From Microvelia longipes (lineage: Eukaryota > Arthropoda > Insecta > Hemiptera > Veliidae), in contig JACMZG010000008.1 of NCBI GenBank assembly GCA_018340805.1, positions 19,203,096 to 19,267,095 on the forward strand: a DNA stretch of 64,000 bases, read 5' to 3'. A program made the translations under genes and the position numbers. This document shows positions 22,826 to 33,821 of this stretch, piece by piece. Position 1 is the stretch's first letter; every line of letters begins with the position of its first letter. The notes below the pieces were generated by a model, which was not told where the DNA came from, searched no databases, and saw only the letters and a program-made list of their open reading frames with translations.

Positions 22826-23189
22826 TCATATCAGTGCTTTCTGTTAATATAGGTTACGAGAATTACTCACGTTAAGGACGTCTCAATCAATTAACATAAA
22901 AGCCTTATCCTGTTGTTTCCGGGCTATCAGCATACTTAGCATTCCTTGCTAACAAGTCTCTGTTATTTTGAGAATCTGTTATTATTTTGGCGAAAAACAT
23001 CATTATGCGACTATGTTTCTATATACTTCTCTAGGAAGTTAACAAAAAACGAAGGAAATCATTTTCCGCCTCTATATACTGACAGTCAACTTAGTGTGAA
23101 ACTTTTTAATTTATTCTAATGAAGAAGCGAATAGCAAATTGCTTTTAACTTACATGTTTTTATCAATTATCGTCTTATGGATGAAATGG

Positions 23190-23360
23190 GGCATGTATGT
23201 ATGTTTGTTTCGTATTGTATGAATGTTTGTTTGTTTGTATGTTGTTTGTTTCGTATGTATTGTGTTGTTTTATGTTTGTTTCGTATTGTATGTATGTTTG
23301 TTTCGTATTGTATGTATGTTTGTTTCGTATTGTATGTATGTTTGTTTCGTATTGTATATT
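23190..23360. repeat. 22-bp minisatellite (TATGTATGTTTGTTTCGTATTG type)
   Basis: Tandem units of GTATGTATGTTT and GTTTCGTATT, imperfect on the left and regular on the right. The Cys/Phe/Val-rich frames over it, open in several phases, are repeat translation. Confidence 0.9.
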
Positions 23361-23699
23361 GCAATATGTATATTGCAGTATAGGGTGATATTATCTGTGT
23401 ATTTGTTATGTTTATAATTTATCTAACAACTTGACCCAAAAATAGATAAAACATTATATAGTATAGAGCTACAACAGTTAAAACTTTTAATTTTTCTATG
23501 CAATTTCTAATATTTTTTTATAGTACTGTAAAATGATATATTTAAGCCTTTGAGCAATACTCGAATTACAAAAAAATTGCGCTTATTTTAAAGTGTAATT
23601 TGATTAATAGCTTTAAAAACACAATATTCGCTAAATAAATAAAATGTTATATCTTGATAGGAAATTTAAACACAACAGCTTAAAGTTCTATAATAACAA

Positions 23700-24440
23700 C
23701 AAAAACTAATTATTTAGCTATATATATTTCACCTAACATTGTAGGCATCTTCAGGCATCACAGGTAAATTTTTACAAAATCATAGTTGACTAGATAATTA
23801 CACAGACAAACAGAAAACTTAAAACTAATATCACAGTTAATTAAAACTAATTAACACAGTCAAATAACAATTAAAATAAATAAATTAATAAAAACCGAAG
23901 TGAGATAAACAAAAATTGATAAGAGATGAGAACAAGAAGATATGTATAATATAAAATATGTCAGGCCATATTAAAAATCAAGAGAGAAAATAGCACAAAA
24001 TAATAAATAGATAAGTGGACAAATAAAATAGATATTAAGTTATATCTCATGAATGCCAAGTTAAAGAAAAGGAAAAAAGGAAAGTGTAGTGGTGTCTATA
24101 GGCTCAAAGATGGATGCAATGCTGAGTATGTAGGAGACCTGTAGAGAATAGATGGGCTGAGCACTTAGGGGCTGTGGAGAAGACAAAGAAAGTTAGGTTG
24201 GAAGAAGTTGAGTTAAAAAAGGATCTTGACAACATCAATTCTCTATTAAAGATTGAGACGGGACGGACAAGAATAAATTAGTTGAGAAAAAGAAGATAGT
24301 ACAAGAGTCTCTAAAGGAAAAAGAAAATAAAAAAGAAAAGTATGCACAGAGTTCAGCATTTGCAAAGCACATTCTTGAAACCAACCATGTATGTGACAAG
24401 GAAGAAAAAACCATACTGCATAGAGAGGATTTTGGTCACC
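23700..24440 (+). pseudogene. Penelope-like retroelement relic with GIY-YIG remains
   Basis: At 24087-24150 the + strand reads GVYRLKDGCNAEYVG, the GVY...YVG form of a GIY-YIG endonuclease start. After a frame change there are remnants of a RWAEHL-like block (24153-24170) and, near 24351-24430, a block reading SAFAKHILETNHVCD then HREDFG. That is the pattern of the C-terminal GIY-YIG domain of Penelope-like elements. Stops and shifts make it dead. To the left a minus-strand hammerhead-like core at 23727-23756 (CTGAAGA, T, GCCTA, loop, TAGGT, GAAA) fits the same element class. Confidence 0.55.
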
Positions 24441-24476
24441 AAATATTTATTTTGGTGACCTAATAAATAAGTCTTG

Positions 24477-24756
24477 CACGGTTCGTTTCAATACGTCAAG
24501 TATGTCCATGATTATTTTGGATCATAAAAGTGAAGCAGCATCGAGCATCGTCAGTGCCTGGATGGGTGACCGGTGGAAATAAAACTTACGTGTTCACTAC
24601 TTGAGGACGAGCTAAGCGAATCCAAAGATGTATTACAGTATAAATTTAGCAAGTTGCTTCGGACTCGCTTCGCTCGTCCGAATAGGGAGGATGAACGTAG
24701 CGAATCCAATCCGATATGTTGAGGATAAATTCCGAGGTACCCCTTACCCGATTTTT
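24477..24756 (+). mobile_element. 5S-rRNA-derived dispersed element, copy 4 (short form)
   Basis: The clearest 5S likeness in the window: at 24519-24590 it reads GGATCA, AGTGAAGCAGCATCGAGC, TCAGTGCCTGGATGGGTGACC, GGAAATA, matching 5S rRNA box A, intermediate element and box C. It lacks the 500-base body of the other copies. It ends in GGTACCCCTTACCCGATTTTTT, so a Pol III transcript of about 240 nt would be bounded by the promoter and the T-run. Confidence 0.82.
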
Positions 24757-24804
24757 TGGTGTAACTTTAAATATATATATATATATATTTTAAATAATTA
24801 AATA

Positions 24805-25055
24805 ATCAACCGCCTCCGTGGCCGAGGTCGTTAGAGCGTTAGTCTTTACACTGACCTTTAACACCCACGGAGGTCTGGGGTTCGCATCCCAGGTTACGCT
24901 CTCAGTTTATATAATATTATTGTTTTGATAAATTATCGCCAACTTTAGAATACACTTTGAGAGCATCGGTTGCTACTACCATCCGAAGGTTGTTCCCGCA
25001 GGGTTCATCCCTGATGAGCCGCAAGGCTCTAAACGGGCATTATCATTATTATTAG
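24805..25055 (+). mobile_element. tRNA-derived SINE
   Basis: The head carries a Pol III A box (TGGCCGAGGTCGTTAGAGCG at 24819-24838) and B box (GGGGTTCGCATCCC at 24877-24890), like a Ser/Leu-type tRNA. Helices and length do not make a functional tRNA. A tail of about 110 bases with ACCATCCGAAGG and CCCTGATGAGCC follows, ending in an ATT-type simple repeat (25037-25053). Confidence 0.72.
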
Positions 25056-25138
25056 ATTATTTTAAATAATTTATCGTATATCGGATATATTAATATTTTG
25101 TTAATTTAGAGCTGAAATAATTTGTGTTAAATTCTACT

Positions 25139-25171
25139 GCTGATGATGCAGAGTTACATTCTGCGAAACGT
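25139..25171 (+). ncRNA. hammerhead-like core (Penelope type)
   Basis: CTGATGA, one extra T, GCAGA, loop GTTACAT, TCTGC, GAAACG: the conserved cores are intact and helix II has five pairs, but there is one inserted base after CTGATGA. Helix I and helix III are not clear, so activity is doubtful. Confidence 0.45.
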
Positions 25172-25179
25172 TTAGTTTG

Positions 25180-26240
25180 TATTTTTTAAATATTATTTTT
25201 CTATGAGCACTACAGTCTTCTATAAATTGTTTATATTTTATCAATTTCAATCTCAAATCAAATAAATATTTATTTTAACAGCTTAAATTTCAATGCGTGA
25301 TTTTATTTATACGAGCTTATTAAAAGTTTTATAAACGTTACGTTAAAACGTTTATAAAATAAAATAACAAATGCCAACCCACCTTCCAATCTTCAAAACT
25401 ATTGTTTTGTAAAGCTTACTGAAAAAAGTTATACAAAATTATTGTTTTGTATAACTTATTTAAAAATTCGTACAAAGCCGTTGTTTTGTGTACGCAGATA
25501 CATAGATTTTTGCAGGAATGTATAAATCGTTTTACACAAGTTACATCCTAGTATATTACGGATGAGGTAAGATGGTTTGTAGTAATGTAGTGTTAGAGTA
25601 GTATGGGCGGAGTCTCACCATACTGTAGGCCTCATAACTCATATTTACTCTGACGCTGGATGTGTTTGTAGCATTTCCCCATCCACGACATAACAACATA
25701 TATAAACTAACTAAACCCGCTACTCACCATATTTAATCTATTTAGTATTCAAATTATATCTGTCTCCGACTTATGTCAACAAATGCAACAAGCTATAATA
25801 TGGTTTAAATTAACTATATCGTTTGACATATATATGTTTATGAAGTGTTGAAGCCACAGAACTTATTTGCACCCTTGAGTGGTTAAGTCCGCCTTGTACA
25901 CTTTACTGTTCTACCCTCCCATTCAACAAATTAAAAATGGCTCCTGTCATGTTAATTCACTCCTTTTTTTTTATAAAATACTTTGTATCATTCTTTTATT
26001 TTTCAATACAGTTGTATGCAATTACTACGGTGTTGAGTAATATGGTAACTAAACATTGCTGCAATCATTAGAGAACACTTTATCTTTCAAGTTTAAGGAC
26101 GAAGAAATTAAAAATGAGAATAAAAGATCCTAGGCGACCAATTTTAAATTAAAAGAGTAAGATGGTTAAAACAAAAATTAACTTTACCTCCAGAAGGAAG
26201 AAAAAGTGTACTTTTCTCCCTCAGTTCATGTAGAGGGAAC
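25180..26240. other. intron sequence, no gene seen
   Basis: AT-rich. Contains repeated AATTATTGTTTTGTA-like words at 25398-25490; nothing coding. Confidence 0.4.
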
Positions 26241-26245
26241 TTGAA

Positions 26246-27547
26246 GGGCCCCGTTTCACGAAAGTTCTTTTACGAAAGTCTTGTAAAACAACAAGTAAAA
26301 AGCTACAAGTTCACTAATAATTGTAAGAAATTTGTTTCACTAATGTACAAGTGTAGGCTGTAGTAATTATTAGCGATTGTCATACAATTTTATTAAAAAA
26401 CCTTAGAATAATACTATAGAAGGAGCATAGACTGTAAACACATTGTAATTCTACTGATAACACGAAAGCAGGTTGACTGGTGGTCTTAAGTAGGGGTACC
26501 CCCCTAACAAGAAAACATTATTTTATAAATGTGTTAAAAATATCCACGTATAAAAAAAGATCTTAAGTAACAAATAAAATAACTTAAAACCCTTGCTAAG
26601 TACTTGATAAAATCGGTCTTAGATAGCAAAAGGGTAGATGAATACGAGGATCTACATTTAGTTGACGAAGACTACTTTTAACATAATTTTAATTAAAAAC
26701 GTTGAAATACAATTTAAAATGATTTTTTGTATTATTTTTTATGAATAATCAATCATTAATTAATAACAGAACGCAATAATTTAGCAACCGGAAATATTGC
26801 CAACTTCGTTAAAAACATTTTATTTTGTCAGGTTGGCAGCATTACTTAAGACCGCCAGTGTTATCACCAGTGCTTTCGTGTTATCAGTAGTGCTCTTTCT
26901 ATATATAGTATTATTCTAAGTAAAAAACTCTTGTAAGTTACAATTTTTTCTTGAATCTCGTAGGAAACGAGTATATTTGTGTCGTGTCAAACTCCAATCA
27001 AATTTGATCACAAATCTTATAAACTATTGCACAAAACAACTTGAAACTACAAGTGTCAAAATTAAGCGTTTCACAAAAATCATTAAAATTAATTGTAACC
27101 TACAAGTGTTTTTGTAAACAATTTGTCAAAATATTATTAAAACCCTGTTTTATTAATATTATTAAAACTCAGTTTCATTCATAAGAGTAAATTATTTCGA
27201 ATGCAGTTATTTCTAAAATAAGAGAAGTAATATTTATAAAAAAAAAAAACGTTTTACAAACTTATATTGAGCACTAGATTACTAATAAACTCAAAGTTTG
27301 CGATAAAAACTAAGTTTTAATTAATAAAATGAACTTGTAGCTCTGTCTACCTAGGTTCGGACTTGGGTATAAATTTTACAAGTGAATATTACAAATAATT
27401 GTAATAGACAAAAAAATGTTGTTTATTAAATATAAAAATGCTACAAATCTACAAGTGTATCCTTGGTAACACTTGTAAATTGGTCATTACAAGTTGTTTT
27501 TTACAATTTTTGTAACTTCAAGACTTGTACTTTTGTGAAACGGGCCC
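26246..27547. mobile_element. 1.3-kb MITE with GGGCCCCGTTTCAC ends, host of a nested MITE
   Basis: The left end GGGCCCCGTTTCACGAAAG and right end GTGAAACGGGCCC are inverted. Subterminal regions on both sides are crowded with ACAAGT and its complement, as in several DNA-transposon families. It is interrupted at 26402-26920 by another element. The two AT-rich open frames further right lie outside it. No transposase. Confidence 0.7.
26402..26920. mobile_element. 519-bp hAT-type MITE nested in the 1.3-kb MITE
   Basis: Terminal inverted repeats start CTTAGAATAATACTATA on both sides and continue through GATAACACGAAAGCA and GTGGTCTTAAG-like words. Flanks are TAAAAAAC at 26394-26401 and again at 26921-26928, a perfect 8-bp target duplication. 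It inserted after its host element. Confidence 0.8.
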
Positions 27548-28370
27548 ATAGTCTGAATCTCTTCGGAGAAAAGTAACTACCGGGAATAAAATAGCTTTGG
27601 TTGCCATGGAAACTAGTTTACTCCCGCTCTACAATTTCCCCAAAAGGTAGTAACATTTCGACAACTAGTAACTTGAAGTTTACAAGTTCGACCCTTACCG
27701 GGGATGTACACTTTTTTAAATACGTTTTATCACCGTCTATACAAAATAATTTAAACTTTTACTGGTTTAATGTAAAATTTTGAGACCTTAGATGACTTAA
27801 TTTTCGTTTAATAAATATGGCAACTATTTTAAGCAATTTTTTTATAATTGTAATTGAAAACAACATTCTTATAAATTTGCGTATATTAGACTTTCAAAAT
27901 CAATCAAAGTGTTTAAAAACTAAGTGTTTAATTAGCAAATTATTTAAAAAAACTAATACTAAAAAAATTTTACTAAAAAACTTGTACTTAATAACAGTTA
28001 TGACTTGCAGTATTAATGTCAATAAAACAATTGAATGAGTTGACAATATTAATCCACATGAATAATTAAAATATAATGATAAGAAGTTTATTTGATTTTA
28101 AGTTCCAATTTAAATATTTGGTATAGAATTGGTAGAAAATCTTTGTTTAAGTAAAAATAAAGACCTGAAAAATACTGATTTCCCTATTTTGTAGCGTGAT
28201 AAAGAACACAGGTCTTATATTTTTTCCATTAAAATCTTAAAATTAATTTATTGTTTGATTCATTTATAAGTTTATTTATCAGTCATATTTACTTTAAAAC
28301 TCAATTGAGGAGGGAAACTATATAAAAAATTATTTATTGTCAAAAAAAAAAAGGAACTATACTATTTTAT
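27548..28370. other. AT-rich intron sequence, no gene seen
   Basis: Two short frames of 60 and 73 codons have AT-driven composition (Asn, Lys, Ile, Phe) and no recognisable motif; not called. Confidence 0.4.
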
Positions 28371-28430
28371 AATAAATAATAAAAATAATAATAATAATAA
28401 ATAAAAAATAATAAATAATAATAATATAAA

Positions 28431-28466
<36 letters not shown>

Positions 28467-28545
28467 CAAATAATAATAATAAATAATAATGATAAAAATA
28501 AAATAATAAATAATAATAAAAAATAATAAATAATAATAAAAACAT
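28371..28545. repeat. (AAT)n trinucleotide-rich tract
   Basis: Imperfect AAT/ATA repeat; the Ile/Tyr/Phe minus-strand frame is its translation. Confidence 0.9.
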
Positions 28546-29560
28546 ATACTATTTTAAAACTCGCTATTTCTTATTATACTATTTTCTCTTTTTTGAGGTA
28601 AAAGCTTAACCTAACTATGGGAAAACAAGTCGTTGCTCGCGACCAGTAATTAACTCCCTCAGCTTTGCCTCGTGAGTTAACTTAATGGTTCCTTCAGCTT
28701 TAACCTGAGGAACCAACTTGACTGTCAAGGGAGCAAAAACTCGCTATTCTTTCTTGGTAATTTTATATTTATTTTTTCTCTATATTGTATTATTGTATAG
28801 GTTTCAGAGAAAAAGTTGTCTTTTATTACATTTTACTCGAAACTTATTGTTTTTAAAAAAAAAACTACTAAACCATAATCACATTATTGCAACTCGCTTG
28901 GAAGTTTTATAAGATTGAAAATGATAAAATTTTCATGTAAACAGGAATGAATTCATTCTGGTATGTTGCATATAAATACTATCCAGGTTATATATTGATC
29001 AATAAATCAAATCCTTAATATCAAAACAAGATATGCTGTATTAGTTATTAAATTAAATCATTAAAATTTCGGTTAGAATAAGTAAAATTTAGTCATAAAT
29101 CAGAATTTTATTAATCAGAATGATTTAATTTATAAATGCCATACAAAACAAATCTTATGAAAAAAGTCAGTTTAAAATTTTGGATATGAAAAAATGTTGT
29201 GAACGATTTTGTAATAAGAGGACCTCCTATTATTATGTAAATATGAACCTCACTCCAATATCGAAAGTTTTTACCAATACAGCCCTCTGGCCTCAAAATG
29301 TCTGCCAGTGACAATTTGACAGTCTCTATAGATGCTAAAATTATCAGAATAAATTTCTTATATTTGTTTAGTAAGGCTAAAAACTTATTTTGAGTTCTTG
29401 TCTCCTCTTTTGTACATCTGTGGCAGTAGTTAAGTAGTAAGTGGAAGATAATAATTAAGTACACTGGAAGATAATAATACATATTTTGAGATAAGGTTAC
29501 ATACTTTTATAAATTTTAAATAAATTCATAAATGAATTTAATTTAAATTCATTTAAATTA
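28546..29560. other. intron sequence, no gene seen
   Basis: AT-rich with two unconvincing frames (64 codons +, 123 codons -). A short imperfect palindromic patch around 28640-28720 (GTGAGTTAAC, CTGAGGAACC) may be repeat debris. Confidence 0.35.
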
Positions 29561-29571
29561 TATGAAAAAAA

Positions 29572-29990
29572 AGGTTACGGTGTATCTCGGAACTTTTCCT
29601 CATCACATTGAATTCGCTAGGTCGCATTGAATCCTCACTTCTCACTAGGAACTTGTTTCACTCGTCCTCAGAATATAATATCACCAACTATATAATGCAG
29701 TACGTTTCGGTCTCGCTTCGTTCATCGTCAGACAAAATATATAACATTAGTTTTATTCTCAGCGGTCAACCATCCAGGCACCGACCTAGCTCGAAGCTAC
29801 TTAACTTTTTTGATCCAACAAAAACCGTATATAATACTTGCCGTAATGAAACGAAACTCAGTTTAACTTATTTTTTACGTAATGGGATATACAATTGTAC
29901 TAAAGTTCAACTCAAATAAATTAAAAAAAAAAACGTATTTAAGTCATTTTCTAATAAGTCGAACTAATGCTGGTAATGCTGTCGTCCATA
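29572..29990 (-). mobile_element. 5S-rRNA-derived dispersed element, copy 5 (truncated)
   Basis: The minus-strand 3' end is at 29572. The 5S-like block is the complement of 29760-29806 (AGCGGTCAACCATCCAGGCA then CTCGAAGCTACTTAA). The body is cut short near 29990. Confidence 0.7.
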
Positions 29991-30004
29991 CTTCAATATT
30001 TCAA

Positions 30005-30249
30005 CATTGAGATATTATTACTAAAAGGGCTCTATTGGTTGAATTTTACAACATGGAAACATAGCCTAAACACCTTCTATTATATTCTAGAAAAACTATT
30101 GTAACTTACATAGTAGAACGTTTAGAATACAAAATAAAAACAATCAGTTTCATCCCCCCAAATGATCCAAACTCATTCTCTAAAAGATGTTTTCAAGTCT
30201 CTTAATGTAATGAGATGAGCTATGCCCTCTCTAGTGAAATATCTCTATG
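30005..30249. mobile_element. CATAGAGAT MITE, copy A (short)
   Basis: Starts CATTGAGATATTATTACTA and ends AGTGAAATATCTCTATG. Shares the interior phrases of the two other copies (33492 and 41417), including ACTCATTCTC and TGAGCTATGCC, with internal deletions. Confidence 0.65.
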
Positions 30250-32100
30250 TATACAAATAATTAAAAACAATAGCCTTTTTGTGATACTAACTGTGTACAT
30301 ATTGACTCCAACCCTACGCTCTGGATGTCCATTGTAGGGTTGTAATTTTGATGGATAAATATTTGTAATCATATTGTATGTTTTTATTAAAAAATAAAGT
30401 ATTTAAAAAAAATGAGGTTAAACATGGCACATTCGTTGGTCTATATACATTCGCATTAAATGTCAAATCGCTCAAATTATTTGTCAGCTTTTTATTAATT
30501 TTCGAAAAGTTTTGAGTCATTTGGCATTTCATTGTCGGTTAATGAATTCATAAAATATGTTTGGAATAGACCTAAACATTGGTTACAGGCACAGGAAGAG
30601 CATAAAGGCAAAAAGTGTCCCCACCGTTTTCAAGGAAAATAGATTGGCATGTGACATCTTGTCCCATATAGAGTTTAAAAGTATTGGAGAAGCGTATTAA
30701 GTTTGTTTTTTAGTTTTAAGGTCTATCACGCTTTATGTTACCAAACTTTAATTCAAGTAATTTTTCATTTTCTTAGTATGCATAACCTAATAATTTCAAA
30801 CATGGTAAGTATAACATTAAATATGTTCAATTAACTACTACAAAATTATAAAGAACTAAATTTTCACTCGACGTGTTTATAACCTGCCTACAGGTGGGAT
30901 GTAGTTGTGCTACGAGTGCCGGAGGGAGTAGTGGTGGGAGTCGGCGACACTATTGAGAAGGCCGGATGTGTTCCTTCCTCTTTATATAGTTCCTTGGTAT
31001 TAGGTCATGCACAGACCTAAGAAATTTTTGTAAAAGCTACTCTTAATTACCTTAAAGATAATTCAGATGAAATCCCCATTTCAGATTTAAACCCAACACA
31101 ATCCTTTTTCTATATACCTGCGGTATAAATTATGAAAATTAAAAATGGATCGGTTGGTCTACTTTAGAGCGATGATCTAGTCGTCGAGTTGTATTTGATC
31201 TGATAATTAACCTGAGTCTTGTAAGCAAATGTGGCGTTCACTTGATAAAAATGTTAGTATGCATTTTCCCCCTTGGTAAGCTTTCCTCTGATTATGAAAA
31301 ATAAAGAAAGTAAAAGACAGAGGGGGGAAGAAAAGATCAATTAATTAACCTGCAATATCTGCAAGTATTATAAAAGAATTCTCTGAGTCGGCAAAACATC
31401 AAACGCAAGACATGTTAGTAGATAGGTGCGCGGCGGTGCCGTGCCGCTACACAGCCGTGCGGCGGCGCCGTCACAACTGGAATCTTCCTTCCACCGACAT
31501 CATCACTACACAATTAAACCATTTCACTTTTAAATTTTCATCTTCAGATTTTTAATTTGGAAAACTGCATACCTTCGCAAGAAATTTGTTTCTTTTATAC
31601 TTCTCCCTCATAGTCATATCTCTTTTCTTTGTGATAAAATTAGTAATTTTTTTAACATATCATGTAAATAAGAATAATGAAAGTTGCGTACACGGCAACT
31701 CTGAACGTAAGTCCAACTTAAGTCCAGGACGTAGTAACTTCGGTCAATCTAAGCTACCTCAAAAATATGGACCTTGCCAACCTTATAACATATCTGCGAT
31801 TATACTTCGCAGCCTTGTTTTTATTTATTTTAATAATTTATTTACATATTTTAAACACTTATATATCAAATTATAGCGGCAAAAAGAAAACAAACTTCTT
31901 ATAGAATAACTGATGGAAACAAACATTAATCTATAATTTCTTGTATCACAACACGTATTTATATTCGTTGGTGTTCGTTGGAACACCCAAAAAATGTCAT
32001 GTATAATTTTAAATATGCATAATTTCTTATGCATGCGCTCCTAAAATATATGCTAAATGGTAACAAGAATTGTAGCGTTTCAATCATATTGCCAATCAAA
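30250..32100. other. intron sequence with two GC-rich islands and a 5S-element fragment
   Basis: 30885-30985 and 31420-31480 are markedly GC-rich against the AT-rich background; the second holds GCGGCGGTGCCG-like words in both orientations. 31060-31160 is a fragment of the 5S-derived element body (ACCTGCGGTATAAAT). No exon-like frame is convincing. Confidence 0.4.
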
Positions 32101-32570
32101 ATTTTTTTTTATTAGTTAAATGTCAAGAAAATTAATTTGACCTCTAGTGCGGAGGTCCACAAGTCGGGCGAATTTTGTTGAAATGCGTAACAATCTATTT
32201 CTAGCATATGTTTCCGGTTTATGAACGTGAGGAGTAACATCACTACATTTACTTGTTACTAAGTTTTAAATATTCTTTGTAATTCTTATTCTATATAAAG
32301 AATAAGCGCATATTTATTCCATATAGATGATATAGAAAGCAATCTTTATCATTTCATGATCGGCACAACTAATCATTATTGGAACTCATTTAAAACTCCT
32401 TTTTTTGGTAATTTTAATAATATTTTAGTGCATTTTCATTGAAAAATTCGAAAAACAAATTATAAATTAGTTTGAATGCAACTCCTCATGTTGTAATGCA
32501 TAAACCGGAAACTTATGCATGCAATTTAAAAAAAATTGATCTACTTGCGAACCTCCGCGTCAGAATTAAG
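32101..32570. repeat. diverged inverted repeat related to 50640-51000 and 59570-60180
   Basis: The left side (GTGCGGAGGTCCACAAGTCGG near 32149) and right side (GCGAACCTCCGCGTCAGAATT near 32547) are loosely inverted. ATAAACCGGAAAC near 32500 and CCGGTTTATGA near 32214 are also inverted. A degenerate MITE of the family described at 59570. Confidence 0.45.
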
Positions 32571-33255
32571 TTGTAGTTATAAATTAATATTGTGTAAATA
32601 TGACGATAAAAAGTTATCGACGATACTAACATTTGAACCTGGGAACCCAAGCATTGAGTATTGTGACTCCGGACCGGTGTTATTTGATTTAGGACCCCAA
32701 AAAACGTGCCCAAAACATTGTCTGTTGTCCACCGATTAGCTTAGGGGTATAGGAATGCTGTGTTCGGTTTTGGAAGACGCCTGCTACTGATCTTCAGAAC
32801 TGTGGCTTTCAGTTGAGGGGGTTTATGCATATATATTAATGGTGGTTGCTATCAGTATTTCTCCACGTTGGGCTGTACAGAGCAGTGTAGCAAGTATCTG
32901 GTGAGACAGGAACTGGTGAGGGATGTAAAAACTTGTTGCTGGCGAGTGAGGTGAGAACAATAAGATTAGAGACTAAATAACTAACCATGTGAGACTAAAT
33001 ACTCTGTCGCCTTTTTACCAAGCGACCCACACGCTGAGGCCGCTATTAATCGAGATTTGTTGAGATAAAATATACATGTCAAATGATAAAGTCGTCACTA
33101 ACGCTTAAATCAATTTATTACTTATCCATTTTGTTTGCCTTATGTATTTGTTTGCAAAATAGAGCTTACGCTGATTTGCTTAAAATTTTAAAACCTTTAT
33201 TGATAGTGTTACTACACCCTCAGCATTTACAATTTCAGACACGATGTCTTGAAAC
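32571..33255. other. intron sequence, no gene seen
   Basis: No recognisable element; the 67- and 105-codon frames carry no motif. Confidence 0.35.
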
Positions 33256-33260
33256 CCTAG

Positions 33261-33287
33261 TAATATATATATATATATATAATATAT

Positions 33288-33328
<41 letters not shown>
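33261..33328. repeat. (TA)n microsatellite
   Basis: TA repeat with two phase slips. Confidence 0.95.
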
Positions 33329-33330
<2 letters not shown>

Positions 33331-33491
33331 TTCTTTCTGTAACTGTTGCTTCAATGTTGCATATTCAATATTGCTGATTGCTGTTTTTCCCATGATGTAA
33401 TTAATGTAACATATATGCTAATGTTTCATATGATATAATTTATATATTTAAACAAAACCTAAACATGAGTAGTGGGTTAATTCGCTGAAAT

Positions 33492-33813
33492 CATAGAGAT
33501 AATATTACTAGAGGGGCCCTATAGGTTAAATTGTGAAACATCGAAAAAGTAACCTGACCACCTTGGATTATAAATACAATCAAATAATCAGTACAAAATT
33601 AAAATAACTTATAAAGGAGTAGGTTAAAAATACAAATCAAAATACAAACAATGAGCGGGAAGCCAAAATCAATCGATTTATTATAACTTTAACTCACTCT
33701 TGAAGGATGTTTCAATGAGGTTACACAGAGCCCTTGAGAGCCCCAAAAATATGTTTCAGGCATCTAAATGTATTTCGATAGGCTATGCCCCCTCTAGTTG
33801 AAACCCCTCCATG
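33492..33813. mobile_element. CATAGAGAT MITE, copy B
   Basis: Begins CATAGAGATAATATTACTAG and ends near CCCTCCATG. Flanking octamers GCTGAAAT (33484-33491) and GTTGAAAT (33814-33821) differ at one position, consistent with an aged 8-bp target duplication. About 320 bp, no coding capacity. Confidence 0.7.
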
Positions 33814-33821
33814 GTTGAAAT

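Noticed and set aside
24805..24900. A functional tRNA gene
   Set aside because: A and B boxes are present, but the acceptor, D and anticodon helices do not pair properly and a SINE body with a simple-repeat tail follows.
25010..25036. Hammerhead motif in the SINE tail (CTGATGA, GCC, GCAA, GGC)
   Set aside because: The second core reads TCTAAA instead of GAAA, so the catalytic core is not complete.
29111..29482. 123-codon minus-strand frame
   Set aside because: Composition follows local AT content, no motif, and a frame of this length is expected by chance in 64 kb of AT-rich DNA with uneven composition.
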